64,000 nucleotides of DNA from Microvirga sp. TS319 (GCF_041276405.1 NZ_JBGGGT010000002.1:526001-590000), one strand, 5' to 3'. Counted from the first letter of the stretch, positions 17,704 to 26,184 are shown. Numbers and translations: made by a program. Notes: generated from the letters alone by a model not told the origin.

Positions 17704-18818
17704 AGGAATCGGATTCAAAGACCGGCGCGCCGGCCATTCTTCGTCGCCGCCCCGTCCTGGTGACAGGGGGAGCAGGTTTCATCGGTTCCAATCTGGCGGA
17801 TCGGTTCGCCAGCGAAGGGCATGACGTTCTGATCTACGATGCTCTGGCTCGCCCCGGCGTCGACCGGAACCTCGAATGGTTGAAGAAGCGCCACCCCTCG
17901 AAGATCTCCGCAGCTATCGCCGATATTCGCGACGAGACGGCGGTCTCCGATGCGGTCTCCGACGCTCAGGCCGTCTTTCACATGGCCGCGCAGGTCGCGG
18001 TGACGACGAGCCTCGCCGATCCCCGCGAGGATTTCGAAATCAATATCCGCGGCACCTTGAACGTGCTCGATGCTTTGCGCAAACGCAGCGAGCCCGTTCC
18101 TCTCGTCTTCGCTTCCACGAACAAGGTCTATGGCGACCTCGTGGACGTGGAGCTCGACATGACGAACGATGCCTATGTGCCACGCGATCCGGCCATTCGC
18201 GACAACGGAATCGGCGAAAGCCGCCCTCTCGATTTCCATACGCCTTATGGCTGCTCCAAAGGAGCGGCCGATCAGTATGTCCTCGACTTCGCACGCTCCT
18301 TCGGCATTCCCACCTGCGTCCTGCGGATGAGCTGCATCTACGGGCAGCGTCAGATGGGAACGGAAGATCAGGGGTGGGTCGCCCATTTCCTGATCCGCGC
18401 CCTCGAAGGCAGGCCGATCGCCATCTACGGCGACGGCTGCCAGGTGCGCGACATCCTCAACATTTCCGACGCGGTCGATGCCTATGCCCAAGCCTGGAAG
18501 CGCATCGGCGCCGTTCAGGGGCGCGCCTTCAATCTGGGCGGCGGACCCGCGAATGCGATCAGCCTGAGGCAGCTCCTCGTCCACATCGAGGATCTTATCG
18601 GGCGTCCGGTCGAAACCGCCTATGCCGATTGGCGAGCGGGCGACCAGCGCTACTACGTCTCCGATACCCGTCGGATCGCACGCGAACTCGCCTTGAAGAC
18701 TCCGACGCCGTGGCGCAAGGGTGTGGCCGCCCTGGCGCGATGGCTGCAGGAAGAGAGAGGATTGTCGGGAACGATACGGCACAGCCCGCCGCTTCAGGAA
18801 GCTGCGATCGTGCCATGA
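17700..18818 (+). CDS. NAD-dependent epimerase, CDP-paratose 2-epimerase-like
   Basis: The 372-residue protein begins at the ATG at 17700, overlapping the previous stop. It has GGAGFIGSNLADRF, VFHMAAQVAVTTS, TNKVYGDL, a catalytic YGCSK, and CIYGQRQMGTEDQGWVAHF. The last two features resemble CDP-tyvelose/paratose 2-epimerases (RfbE group) more than GalE. It would invert a hydroxyl on an NDP-sugar, making a donor for the glycosyltransferases that follow. The frame is intact. The 69-bp gap after it holds the ribosome binding site of the GT4 gene. Confidence 0.86.
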   Translation: MKESDSKTGAPAILRRRPVLVTGGAGFIGSNLADRFASEGHDVLIYDALARPGVDRNLEWLKKRHPSKISAAIADIRDETAVSDAVSDAQAVFHMAAQVAVTTSLADPREDFEINIRGTLNVLDALRKRSEPVPLVFASTNKVYGDLVDVELDMTNDAYVPRDPAIRDNGIGESRPLDFHTPYGCSKGAADQYVLDFARSFGIPTCVLRMSCIYGQRQMGTEDQGWVAHFLIRALEGRPIAIYGDGCQVRDILNISDAVDAYAQAWKRIGAVQGRAFNLGGGPANAISLRQLLVHIEDLIGRPVETAYADWRAGDQRYYVSDTRRIARELALKTPTPWRKGVAALARWLQEERGLSGTIRHSPPLQEAAIVP

Positions 18819-18887
18819 GAGGCGGATTGGTTGCCGCTGTGCAACGCATTGACCCAACTGACACGGCGTGAAGAGGATAGAAGAGGC

Positions 18888-20024
18888 ATGTCTGCACGGA
18901 AACAGACCGGTCCCGCTCTTCGTGTTCTCATGACGGCCGATGCCGTCGGCGGTGTCTGGCAATATGCGCTGGATGCTGCCGAGGGCATGCGTGCGCATGG
19001 TGTCGAAACGATCCTCGCCGTACTCGGCCCTGCGCCCTCGGGAGATCAGCTGGAGAAGGCGAGGACGAGCGGCATCGAGGTCATCGATACAGGGCTTCCC
19101 CTCGACTGGACGGCCGAGCAGGCTGGCGAAGTGGCGGCGGCCGGGCAGTCGATTGCGCGTCTCGCAGCCGAAATTCGGCCCGACATCGTGCATCTCAACT
19201 CTCCCGCGTTGCTTGCCGATGGATCGTTTGCCCGTCCCGTGGTGGCCGTGTGCCACTCATGTGTCGCCACCTGGTGGGAATCCGTGCGCGGGGGACCGCT
19301 TCCCGAGGCGTTCGAGTGGCGGACGGAACTCGTTCGCAGGGGCTATCGTGCCGCTGACATGCTCCTGGCCCCGACCGCCGCGTTCGCTCATGCCACGGCC
19401 CGCGTCTACAACCTCGCGGAAGTCCCGACGGTCGTCCGGAACGGGCGTCGACCCGCTCGAGGCGAGGCTCCGGGGACGCGTGACCTCTTTGCCTTCACGG
19501 CCGGACGCCTTTGGGATGACGGCAAGAATTTCGCGGCGTTCGATCGGGCCGCAGCGCATCTTTCCATCCCGGCTTTGGCGGCTGGCCCGCTCGGCGGGCC
19601 CAACGGCACCCAGATTGCGGCTCGTCACGCCATCGCCCTGGGACGGCTCAGTGACGAGGAGGTCGCCGGGTACTTGAGCGCGCAGCCCATCTTCGTGTCG
19701 GCCGCGAAATACGAGCCGTTCGGCCTCGCCGTGCTGGAAGCCGCGCAGGCGGGCTGCGCGCTGATCCTGTCCGACATCCCGACACTGCGCGAGTTGTGGG
19801 ATGGCGCGGCCCTGTACGTGGCACCGGATGACGATGACGCTTTTGCGCGATCGATCGAGCGGCTGAGTGCGGACGAAACGATGCGTCGCGCCATGGGGGA
19901 AGCAGCGAAAAAGCGGGCGGGAGCCTACAGCGTGGGAGCCATGAGCGCGGGCATCCTCTCTGCCTACAGGGCTCTGATTCCCTCCAGATTCCGCTCCATT
20001 TCGCTCAAAGGAGCCGCTGCATGA
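18888..20024 (+). CDS. Glycosyltransferase family 4 protein
   Basis: The 378-residue GT-B protein starts at the ATG at 18888 with AGAGG just upstream; an earlier in-frame ATG at 18831 has no good site. It has an acceptor-side N-terminal half (VLMTADAVGGVWQYALDAAEGM) and a C-terminal half with VSAAKYEPFGLAVLEAAQAGC, the nucleotide-sugar-binding E-x7-E motif of GT4 retaining transferases. No membrane segment is seen. It is the third gene of the operon and overlaps the next by 4 bp. Confidence 0.88.
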   Translation: MSARKQTGPALRVLMTADAVGGVWQYALDAAEGMRAHGVETILAVLGPAPSGDQLEKARTSGIEVIDTGLPLDWTAEQAGEVAAAGQSIARLAAEIRPDIVHLNSPALLADGSFARPVVAVCHSCVATWWESVRGGPLPEAFEWRTELVRRGYRAADMLLAPTAAFAHATARVYNLAEVPTVVRNGRRPARGEAPGTRDLFAFTAGRLWDDGKNFAAFDRAAAHLSIPALAAGPLGGPNGTQIAARHAIALGRLSDEEVAGYLSAQPIFVSAAKYEPFGLAVLEAAQAGCALILSDIPTLRELWDGAALYVAPDDDDAFARSIERLSADETMRRAMGEAAKKRAGAYSVGAMSAGILSAYRALIPSRFRSISLKGAAA

Positions 20025-21133
20025 AGTTTGCCTATTTCACTCACTCCCTTGCATCCTGCTGGAATCACGGCAATGCGCATTTCCTGAGAGGCGTGCTGCG
20101 CGATCTCGTTCACCGCGGACACGAGGTCGTGGCTTACGAGCCTGAAGGAGCATGGAGCCTTGACAATCTCCTGCGGGATCATGGAGAGGCCGGGCTCGAG
20201 GCTTATCGTAATCTTTACCCGGAGCTGTCCTCGACCGCATTCGAGGCCGATGCCGATCTCTCCGAGATGGTGTCGGACGCGGATGTGGTGATCGTCCATG
20301 AATGGAACGATCCGTGGCTCGTCGCGGCCATCGGCGCGCTGCGGAGCCAGGGTGCGCGGTTCACCCTTCTCTTTCACGACACGCATCATCGGGCGGTCAG
20401 CGATCCGAACGCGATTCGTCAATTCGATCTGAGCGGATACGACGGCATTCTCGCCTTCGGCGAGACGCTGGCCGAGGTCTATCGTCGCTGGGGCTGGGGC
20501 GAGCGTGTCCATGTCTGGCACGAGGCGGCCGATACGCGGCTCTTTCATCCACCGACGGAAGAGGTCGAACGCAAGGGCCTCGTCTGGATCGGCAATTGGG
20601 GCGACGACGAGCGCAGCGCGGAACTGGAGACCTATCTCTTTCGCCCGGCTCGGACCGTAGGGCTGCCCCTCGACATCTACGGCGTGCGTTATCCTGAGCA
20701 CGCTCTGGAGACCCTGGATCGCTACGGCGTCACGTATCGGGGCTGGCTGCCGAATGCGCGGGCCCCCGAGGTGTTCGCACGCCACTTGGCTACGGTGCAT
20801 GTGCCGCGCCGCTTCTACGTGGATATGCTTCCCGGCATTCCCACGATCCGGGTCTTCGAGGCGCTTGCTTGCGGAATTCCTCTCATATCTGCGCCCTGGC
20901 GCGATTCGGAGGGGCTTTTCAATCCGGGCGAGGACTATCTGGTCGCACGCGACGAGGCCGAGATGGAGCGTCATCTCACGGCCGTCAGCCGTGATCCTGA
21001 TTTACGGCGCTTCCTCGTGACGAACGGATTGGCCGCCATCCGCAACCGCCACTCCTGTGCGCACCGAGTCGATCAGTTGCTCACGATCCTGAAAACCTAC
21101 GGTGCCGAAGCGCCGATGGAGATGTCCGCATGA
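20021..21133 (+). CDS. CgeB-like glycosyltransferase (copy 2)
   Basis: The 370-residue soluble GT-B protein begins MKFAYFTHSLASCWNHGNAHFLRGV, the variant of the shared N-terminal motif in this copy. A C-terminal glycosyltransferase part has TIRVFEALACGIPLISAPW and GEDYLVARDEAEM. Copies 2, 3 and 4 are consecutive and overlap by ATGA junctions, so they are made in step. The sequences are too different for recent duplication. CgeB of Bacillus is involved in maturation of the outer spore layer; no spore link should be assumed here. Confidence 0.83.
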   Translation: MKFAYFTHSLASCWNHGNAHFLRGVLRDLVHRGHEVVAYEPEGAWSLDNLLRDHGEAGLEAYRNLYPELSSTAFEADADLSEMVSDADVVIVHEWNDPWLVAAIGALRSQGARFTLLFHDTHHRAVSDPNAIRQFDLSGYDGILAFGETLAEVYRRWGWGERVHVWHEAADTRLFHPPTEEVERKGLVWIGNWGDDERSAELETYLFRPARTVGLPLDIYGVRYPEHALETLDRYGVTYRGWLPNARAPEVFARHLATVHVPRRFYVDMLPGIPTIRVFEALACGIPLISAPWRDSEGLFNPGEDYLVARDEAEMERHLTAVSRDPDLRRFLVTNGLAAIRNRHSCAHRVDQLLTILKTYGAEAPMEMSA

Positions 21134-22224
21134 AGATAGCCTTTTACGGCTCCAGCCTTCTCTCCTCCTACTGGAACGGGGCGGCGACCTACTACAGAGG
21201 TATGCTGAGCGAACTCGCCCGCCGCGGCTACGGCATCACGTTCTACGAGCCCGATGCGTTCGACCGTCAGAAGCATCGCGACATCGACCCGCCGGAATGG
21301 GCCGAGGTCAAGGTCTATCCGGCCACCGAGGAGGCCATGCGCGGCGTCGTGGCCGAGGCCGCGAAGGCCGATGTGGTGGTCAAGGCGTCCGGGGTCGGCG
21401 TGTTCGACAACGAGCTCCTGGAGGGTGTCGTCGCAGCGTCGCGGCCCGACGCCATTCGCATTTTCTGGGACGTGGATGCCCCGGCGACGCTCGCGGAGCT
21501 GCGGGAGAGCCCGGATCATCCGTTGCGGCGCACGCTTCCCGCCCTCGACTTCGTCCTCACCTATGGCGGAGGCCCGCCGGTGATCGAGGCCTATGAGGGA
21601 TTCGGCGCGCGGCGCTGCATCCCGATCTACAACGCGCTCGATCCTTCGACTCACCACCCGGTGCCAGCCGACGATCGCTTCAAGGCCGATCTCTCGTTTC
21701 TCGGGAATCGACTGCCAGACCGCGAGGCGCGCGTGGAGCAGTTCTTCCTGGAGCCCGCCGCGCGTCTGCCGAACCGGAGCTTTCTGATCGGCGGCAATGG
21801 TTGGGAGACGAAAGGCATGCCGCCGAACGTGCGCCATATCGGGCATGTCTATACACGCGATCACAACGCCTTCAACACGAGCCCGCTCGCGGTCCTGAAT
21901 ATCGCACGCGATTCCATGGCGACGACAGGCTACTCGCCGGCGACGCGTGTGTTCGAAGCGGCAGGCGCAGGCGCGTGCCTCATCACCGATGCATGGGCCG
22001 GCCTCGAACTCTTCCTGAAAGAGGGAGAGGAGGTTTTGGTCGCCCGAGACGGCAAGGACGTGGCCGACCATGTGGAGAGGTTGGATCCCGAGCGGGCGAG
22101 GGCCATCGGCGATGCTGCCCGGCGACGGATCATGGCCGAGCACACCTATGCCAGACGGGGAGCCGAGGTGGATGCGCTTCTGCGTGACATGGCTTCGCAG
22201 AAGCGCGAGAGGAGCGTCGCGTGA
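21130..22224 (+). CDS. CgeB-like glycosyltransferase (copy 3)
   Basis: The 364-residue protein begins MKIAFYGSSLLSSYWNGAATYYRGM and has the donor-side motif TRVFEAAGAGACLITDAW near its C-terminus, closing with AEHTYARRGAEVDALL. The central DVDAPATLAELRE and GGGPPVIEAYEGFGARRC correspond to DIDTPVTLAKLE and TGGPTLDLLMERYGAPAA of copy 4, showing common ancestry. It should be cytosolic and carry out one glycosyl transfer in the pathway. ATGA overlaps join it to both neighbours. Confidence 0.83.
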   Translation: MKIAFYGSSLLSSYWNGAATYYRGMLSELARRGYGITFYEPDAFDRQKHRDIDPPEWAEVKVYPATEEAMRGVVAEAAKADVVVKASGVGVFDNELLEGVVAASRPDAIRIFWDVDAPATLAELRESPDHPLRRTLPALDFVLTYGGGPPVIEAYEGFGARRCIPIYNALDPSTHHPVPADDRFKADLSFLGNRLPDREARVEQFFLEPAARLPNRSFLIGGNGWETKGMPPNVRHIGHVYTRDHNAFNTSPLAVLNIARDSMATTGYSPATRVFEAAGAGACLITDAWAGLELFLKEGEEVLVARDGKDVADHVERLDPERARAIGDAARRRIMAEHTYARRGAEVDALLRDMASQKRERSVA

Positions 22225-23330
22225 GCGGATTGCGCATCGTCGTACTCGGCCTGAGTCTTTCGTCGTCATGGGGCAACGGCCACGCCACAACCTTCCGGGC
22301 CCTGCTCAAGGCATTCGGCGCCCGGGGACACGACGTGCTGTTCCTGGAGCGCGACGTGCCATGGTATGCCGCGCACCGGGACATGAAGGATCCCGATTTC
22401 TGCCGCCTCGAGTTCTATACGAGCCTGGGGGACCTGGAGCGTTACAGGAAAGTCATTGCCGCAGCCGATGCGGTGATCGTAGGCTCCTACGTGCCCGAGG
22501 GCGTTGCCGTCGGGCGATGGGTCCAGGAAGTGGCGGACGGAACCGTCGCCTTCTACGACATCGATACCCCCGTGACGCTGGCGAAGCTGGAGAGAGGCGA
22601 TTACGAATATCTCTCGCCGGATCTGATCCCGCATTACGACGTCTACTTCTCGTTCACGGGTGGCCCGACGCTCGATCTGCTCATGGAGCGATACGGAGCT
22701 CCGGCGGCGCGAGCGCTCTATTGCTCCGTCGACCCTGAACTCTATCCCGTGCTCGACCGGACGAAGCGCTGGGACCTGAGCTATCTCGGCACGTACAGCC
22801 CGGACCGGCAGCCCACGCTCGGGACACTCCTGATCGAGCCCGCCCGGCGTGCGCCGCATCTGCGCTTCGTGGTGGCCGGGCCGCAATATCCCGCCGATAT
22901 CGCATGGCCGGAGAACGTGGAGCGCATCGATCACGTGCCACCCAGCGAGCATCCGGCTTTCTACGCACAGAGCCGCTTCACGCTCAATGTCACCCGCGCG
23001 GACATGATCCGCGCCGGGTATAGCCCCAGCGTTCGCCTGTTCGAGGCAGCCGCCTGCGGAACGCCGATCATCTCCGATATATGGAACGGGATCGAGACGC
23101 TTCTGACGCCCGGGCGAGAGATCGCGCTCGCCCGGCAGGCCGATGACGTCCTCCATGTTCTGGAAGGAGCGGACGGGTTCGCGCGCGATATGATGGGGCA
23201 GGAAGCGAGGCGGCGCATCCTGGCCGAACACACGTCCTCCCATCGCGCCGCTTCCATGGAGCGCGACCTGATTGCGGCGATGAATCGCCGGAAGAAGGAA
23301 CATCGTCTGATGTGGGAAGTAAGAGCTTGA
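22221..23330 (+). CDS. CgeB-like glycosyltransferase (copy 4)
   Basis: The 369-residue protein has the N-terminal motif LSSSWGNGHATTFRALL and then FLERDVPWYAAHRDM. The donor-side region is RLFEAAACGTPIISDIWNGIETL, and it ends AEHTSSHRAASMERDL. It is the closest paralogue of copy 1 (13355-14473) in the opposite operon. No signal peptide or membrane helix is seen. A GTG start at 22221 overlaps the stop of copy 3. A 115-bp gap follows before the last gene of the operon. Confidence 0.84.
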   Translation: MSGLRIVVLGLSLSSSWGNGHATTFRALLKAFGARGHDVLFLERDVPWYAAHRDMKDPDFCRLEFYTSLGDLERYRKVIAAADAVIVGSYVPEGVAVGRWVQEVADGTVAFYDIDTPVTLAKLERGDYEYLSPDLIPHYDVYFSFTGGPTLDLLMERYGAPAARALYCSVDPELYPVLDRTKRWDLSYLGTYSPDRQPTLGTLLIEPARRAPHLRFVVAGPQYPADIAWPENVERIDHVPPSEHPAFYAQSRFTLNVTRADMIRAGYSPSVRLFEAAACGTPIISDIWNGIETLLTPGREIALARQADDVLHVLEGADGFARDMMGQEARRRILAEHTSSHRAASMERDLIAAMNRRKKEHRLMWEVRA

Positions 23331-23445
23331 GAGGCGTGAATAGATTCTGAGGCCGACATTGAACCTATGCCAAGCTTCGGCGTTGGACCGATGCAGGTTT
23401 GTACCTCGGGACCGCTGCCGGCGGTCCGATACGGAGATGGTCTTC

Positions 23446-24480
23446 ATGAAGAATGGCAGGAGCAAACTCGTCCTTGTCGCGGGTGGGGCCGGCTTCCTCG
23501 GATCGCATTTATGTGACGCTCTGCTGAGCGAAGGCGCGCATGTGGTGGCTGTCGACAACCTGCAGACCGGTCGGCGGCAGAACCTTAGGCATTTGGAGCG
23601 CGAGCCGCGGTTCGATCTCGTCGACAGAGACATCATCAAGGCGCTTCCGGCGCGCCTGCGCTCGAAGAAGATGAAGTTCGACGAGGTCTTCAATCTCGCA
23701 TGCGCGGCATCTCCGCCTCACTATCAGGCCGATCCGGAGCACACCATGCTTACCAGCGTGGTCGGCACCCACAACCTTCTGACATTCGCCGAGACGATCG
23801 GGGCACGCTTCTTCCTGGCCTCCACCAGCGAGATCTATGGCGACCCTGAGGTGCACCCGCAGAAGGAAAGCTATTGGGGGAACGTGAACCCCACCGGGCC
23901 GCGTGCCTGCTACGACGAGGGCAAGCGCGCAGCCGAAACGCTGACCTTCGATTTCGAACGCTCGAGCCGGGCGGATGTGCGCGTCGCGCGCATCTTCAAC
24001 ACCTACGGGCCCCGCATGCGCGCCGACGACGGGCGCGTGGTCTCCAACGTCATCTGCCAGGCGCTGTCCGGCGACGACATCACCGTTTACGGAGACGGCA
24101 GCCAGACGCGTTCTTTCTGCTACGTATCCGATCTTGTCGACGGCTTCATGCGTCTCATGGCCTATGAGGGGCCTTTCCCCGGCGCCGTCAACCTCGGCAA
24201 CCCGAACGAGCTCACCGTCGGGGATCTGGCGGAGAAGGTTCTGGCCATGACCGGGTCCTCTTCCCGGATCGTATCGCGCCCGCTCCCGGTGGACGATCCG
24301 CGCCGCCGCCGTCCCGACATCACGCTTGCAAAGCAGCTTCTCGGCTGGTCGCCGAAGACGTCGCTCGATACGGGCCTGAGGGAGACCATCGCCTGGTTCT
24401 CGGACGAGCGCTCCGATGCCGGCAAGGCCGCCCGCGCGCCGACCATGCTTCAGGGAGCCGTCGCGGAAAGGCAGTCCTGA
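23446..24480 (+). CDS. UDP-glucuronate decarboxylase-like NAD-dependent epimerase/dehydratase
   Basis: The 344-residue extended SDR has GGAGFLGSHLCDALL, a TSEIYGDP block, and the stretch GPRACYDEGKRAAETL, which is the signature around the catalytic Tyr-x3-Lys in UDP-xylose synthases. These convert UDP-glucuronate to UDP-xylose. I chose the ATG at 23446 because GGAG is 9 nt upstream; the ATG at 23437 is too close to it. A UDP-xylose supply fits the xylosidase-like GH39 protein in the opposite operon. It is the last gene before a long-stem terminator. Confidence 0.87.
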   Translation: MKNGRSKLVLVAGGAGFLGSHLCDALLSEGAHVVAVDNLQTGRRQNLRHLEREPRFDLVDRDIIKALPARLRSKKMKFDEVFNLACAASPPHYQADPEHTMLTSVVGTHNLLTFAETIGARFFLASTSEIYGDPEVHPQKESYWGNVNPTGPRACYDEGKRAAETLTFDFERSSRADVRVARIFNTYGPRMRADDGRVVSNVICQALSGDDITVYGDGSQTRSFCYVSDLVDGFMRLMAYEGPFPGAVNLGNPNELTVGDLAEKVLAMTGSSSRIVSRPLPVDDPRRRRPDITLAKQLLGWSPKTSLDTGLRETIAWFSDERSDAGKAARAPTMLQGAVAERQS

Positions 24481-24500
24481 GGCCAATCGGAGTTCTTCGG

Positions 24501-24540
24501 AAAGGAAAGGCGCCGGAACATCCCGGCGCCTTTCCTTTAT
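24501..24540 (+). terminator. Long-stem terminator of the glycosyltransferase operon
   Basis: A perfect 16-bp inverted repeat (24501-24516 with 24523-24538) with a 6-nt loop lies 20 bp after the operon's last stop. The distal arm ends CCTTTCCTTTAT, giving only a modest T run. Confidence 0.8.
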
Positions 24541-24548
24541 CTCCTTCC

Positions 24549-24655
24549 GAGAGCATCGAACGCGGAAGTGGGCGCCGGCTTTGCGGGAAACGTTGTTCGA
24601 GACCGTAGACGACAGCATCGGGGGGCGACGTCACGCACGATGCTGTCGTGCAATC
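24549..24655. repeat. Dispersed palindromic repeat copy
   Basis: The block starts GAGCATCGAACGCGGAAGTGG and ends with a GACAGCATCG ... CGATGCTGTC dyad. It belongs to the same family as the blocks near 37.9 kb and 58.9-62.1 kb. It lies between two terminators, and no gene is supported. Confidence 0.65.
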
Positions 24656-24670
24656 CTGCCCCTGGACGGA

Positions 24671-24708
24671 ACAAGGAAAGGCGCTCCTTGCGGAGCGCCT
24701 TTCCTTGT
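24671..24708 (-). terminator. Long-stem terminator of the YihY-family gene
   Basis: A perfect 17-bp inverted repeat (24671-24687 with 24692-24708) with a 4-nt loop is located 13 bp beyond the minus-strand stop at 24721. Its outer arm shares AAGGAAAGGCGC with the terminator at 24501-24540. Confidence 0.75.
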
Positions 24709-24720
24709 CGTTAGGATCCT

Positions 24721-25902
24721 TCAGGCCTTTGCGACGCCGACCGTATCGGCCATCGTGGCGCCGCGCATGCCCATGGGCTGCCGGACGCCTTCCGTGGTGT
24801 CCTGGATGGTCTGATGCTCCATCTCGGCATTGATCTCGGCGCCCAGGAGAACGATGATGCTCGAGAGCCATATCCAGGTCATGAAGCCGATGACGGCGCC
24901 CAGCGATCCGTAGGTTTCGTTGTAGCTGCCGAAGTTCGAGACATACCACGAGAAGAGCATCGACACGGCGATCCACAGGACGGACGCGATGATGCCACCC
25001 GGCGTGATCCAACGCCACTCTGCCTTGTCCCTGCTCGGGCCGAAGCGATAGATCAACGACAGGGCGAAGGTGACGCCGATGAGAAGGATGGGCCAGCGGA
25101 GAAGCGACACTAGCCATTCCGTGCCTTGTCCGAGACCGATGAACTGAAGAACGATCGGCAGAACGACGATCCCGCCCAGAGCCACCAGAATGAACAGGAT
25201 GGCGCACAGGGTGAAGGTCAATGAAGTCAGGTTCAGCCAGATGAAGCTGCGCTTTTCATCCTCGTTATTCACGATATTGAGGGCGTCGAACACCGCTTTC
25301 ATGCCTGCATTGGCGCTCCAGAGCGAGACGGCGAGGCCGAAGATGAAACCGAAGCCGAGCGCGCCGCCTCCCTTGGAGGCAATCCGCTTCACCTGATCGC
25401 CGATCACTTCCATCGCGCCGCCCGGAAGGACCCCCGACAGGGCGTTGAGGTGATCCTGGATCGTGCCGGGGTCTGCAAAGAGGCCGTAAATGGACACCAG
25501 GGCTGCGATGGCGGGAAAGACGGCGAGCAGAGCATAATAGGTGACGCCCGCGGCCACGGAGGTGACCCGGTCCTTGCCGAATTCCTCGTAAGTCCGCCAG
25601 AGAATGTCTTTCCAGCCTTTCGCTGGGATCTCGGTGGGCTTATTGGCCTCGCGCCCGCGACCGGGCTCGGCTGCTGCTGCGTGGGGATCGGCATGCTGCT
25701 TCTCGGCGAAGCCGGTATCCTTTTGAGACGGAGCTTGGCCCTGTCTCCGTGCGGCCGGGCGCGTCGAGCCGGGCGCGGGATGGCGCTCACCTCCGGCGAC
25801 AAGCCTCACGAGCGCCCAGCCGACCACCACGGCGGCCATTGTCGCGATTGCCGAGGGTGGCTGGGCCGAGCCCACTTGGCGGACTGCCGGATTGTTTGCC
25901 AT
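24721..25902 (-). CDS. YihY/BrkB family inner-membrane protein
   Basis: The product is 393 residues from the ATG at 25902, chosen because AAGGAGG lies 12 nt upstream; an ATG at 25926 has no such site. It has an extra hydrophobic N-terminal segment (about residues 18-36) and a charged linker. The family core follows, with DRVTSVAAGVTYYALLAVFPAIAALVS and several membrane helices, then TPGGIIASVLWIAVSMLFSWYVSNF and an ALGAVIGF-like stretch. Biochemical function is unsettled; older links to virulence (BrkB) or RNase BN are not supported for this branch. A near-consensus EcfG promoter upstream suggests stress induction. Confidence 0.88.
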   Translation of the reverse strand: MANNPAVRQVGSAQPPSAIATMAAVVVGWALVRLVAGGERHPAPGSTRPAARRQGQAPSQKDTGFAEKQHADPHAAAAEPGRGREANKPTEIPAKGWKDILWRTYEEFGKDRVTSVAAGVTYYALLAVFPAIAALVSIYGLFADPGTIQDHLNALSGVLPGGAMEVIGDQVKRIASKGGGALGFGFIFGLAVSLWSANAGMKAVFDALNIVNNEDEKRSFIWLNLTSLTFTLCAILFILVALGGIVVLPIVLQFIGLGQGTEWLVSLLRWPILLIGVTFALSLIYRFGPSRDKAEWRWITPGGIIASVLWIAVSMLFSWYVSNFGSYNETYGSLGAVIGFMTWIWLSSIIVLLGAEINAEMEHQTIQDTTEGVRQPMGMRGATMADTVGVAKA

Positions 25903-25957
25903 TGACCGATCGAACCTCCTTGCCATGACCTAAGCCGAAAGACTTGGCTCATGCTTA

Positions 25958-25983
25958 AACCTCGTTGCGAAGTCGGCGGTTCC
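25958..25983 (-). promoter_or_regulatory. Possible EcfG-type promoter of the YihY gene
   Basis: On the minus strand GGAAC (25983-25979) is followed after 17 nt by GGTT (25961-25958). One position differs from CGTT. It would give a leader of about 50 nt before the chosen start. Confidence 0.4.
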
Positions 25984-26127
25984 ACGAAGCTCGCCGGAGA
26001 CGCTCGTGCGCACGTGGCGCCATGGTCCCGCGAAGCCGGCTCAATAGCGGCAAAGCTTCTCCGTCACAAAACTGTATCAGACATTAGTCTAAACCCACTT
26101 GAGTACTTCGGTGCAAATCGAGCATAG

Positions 26128-26147
26128 TTTTGCACGGCTGTGCAAAA
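26128..26147. promoter_or_regulatory. Candidate LacI-family operator
   Basis: A perfect dyad, TTTTGCAC, 4-nt spacer GGCT, then GTGCAAAA, ends 37 bp before the start of the ABC ATPase gene. Its even symmetry and 20-bp length fit LacI-type operators, and a LacI-type regulator is the fifth gene of this operon. A second dyad AGAC-ATTA-GTCT is at 26079-26090. Confidence 0.5.
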
Positions 26148-26184
26148 AAGTGCCCGAAGAGGCCTCAGCCGAGGAGAGGAAATA

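Noticed and set aside
8353..24480. Capsule or O-antigen cluster
   Set aside because: No flippase, polymerase, chain-length regulator or polyprenyl-phosphate transferase is present.
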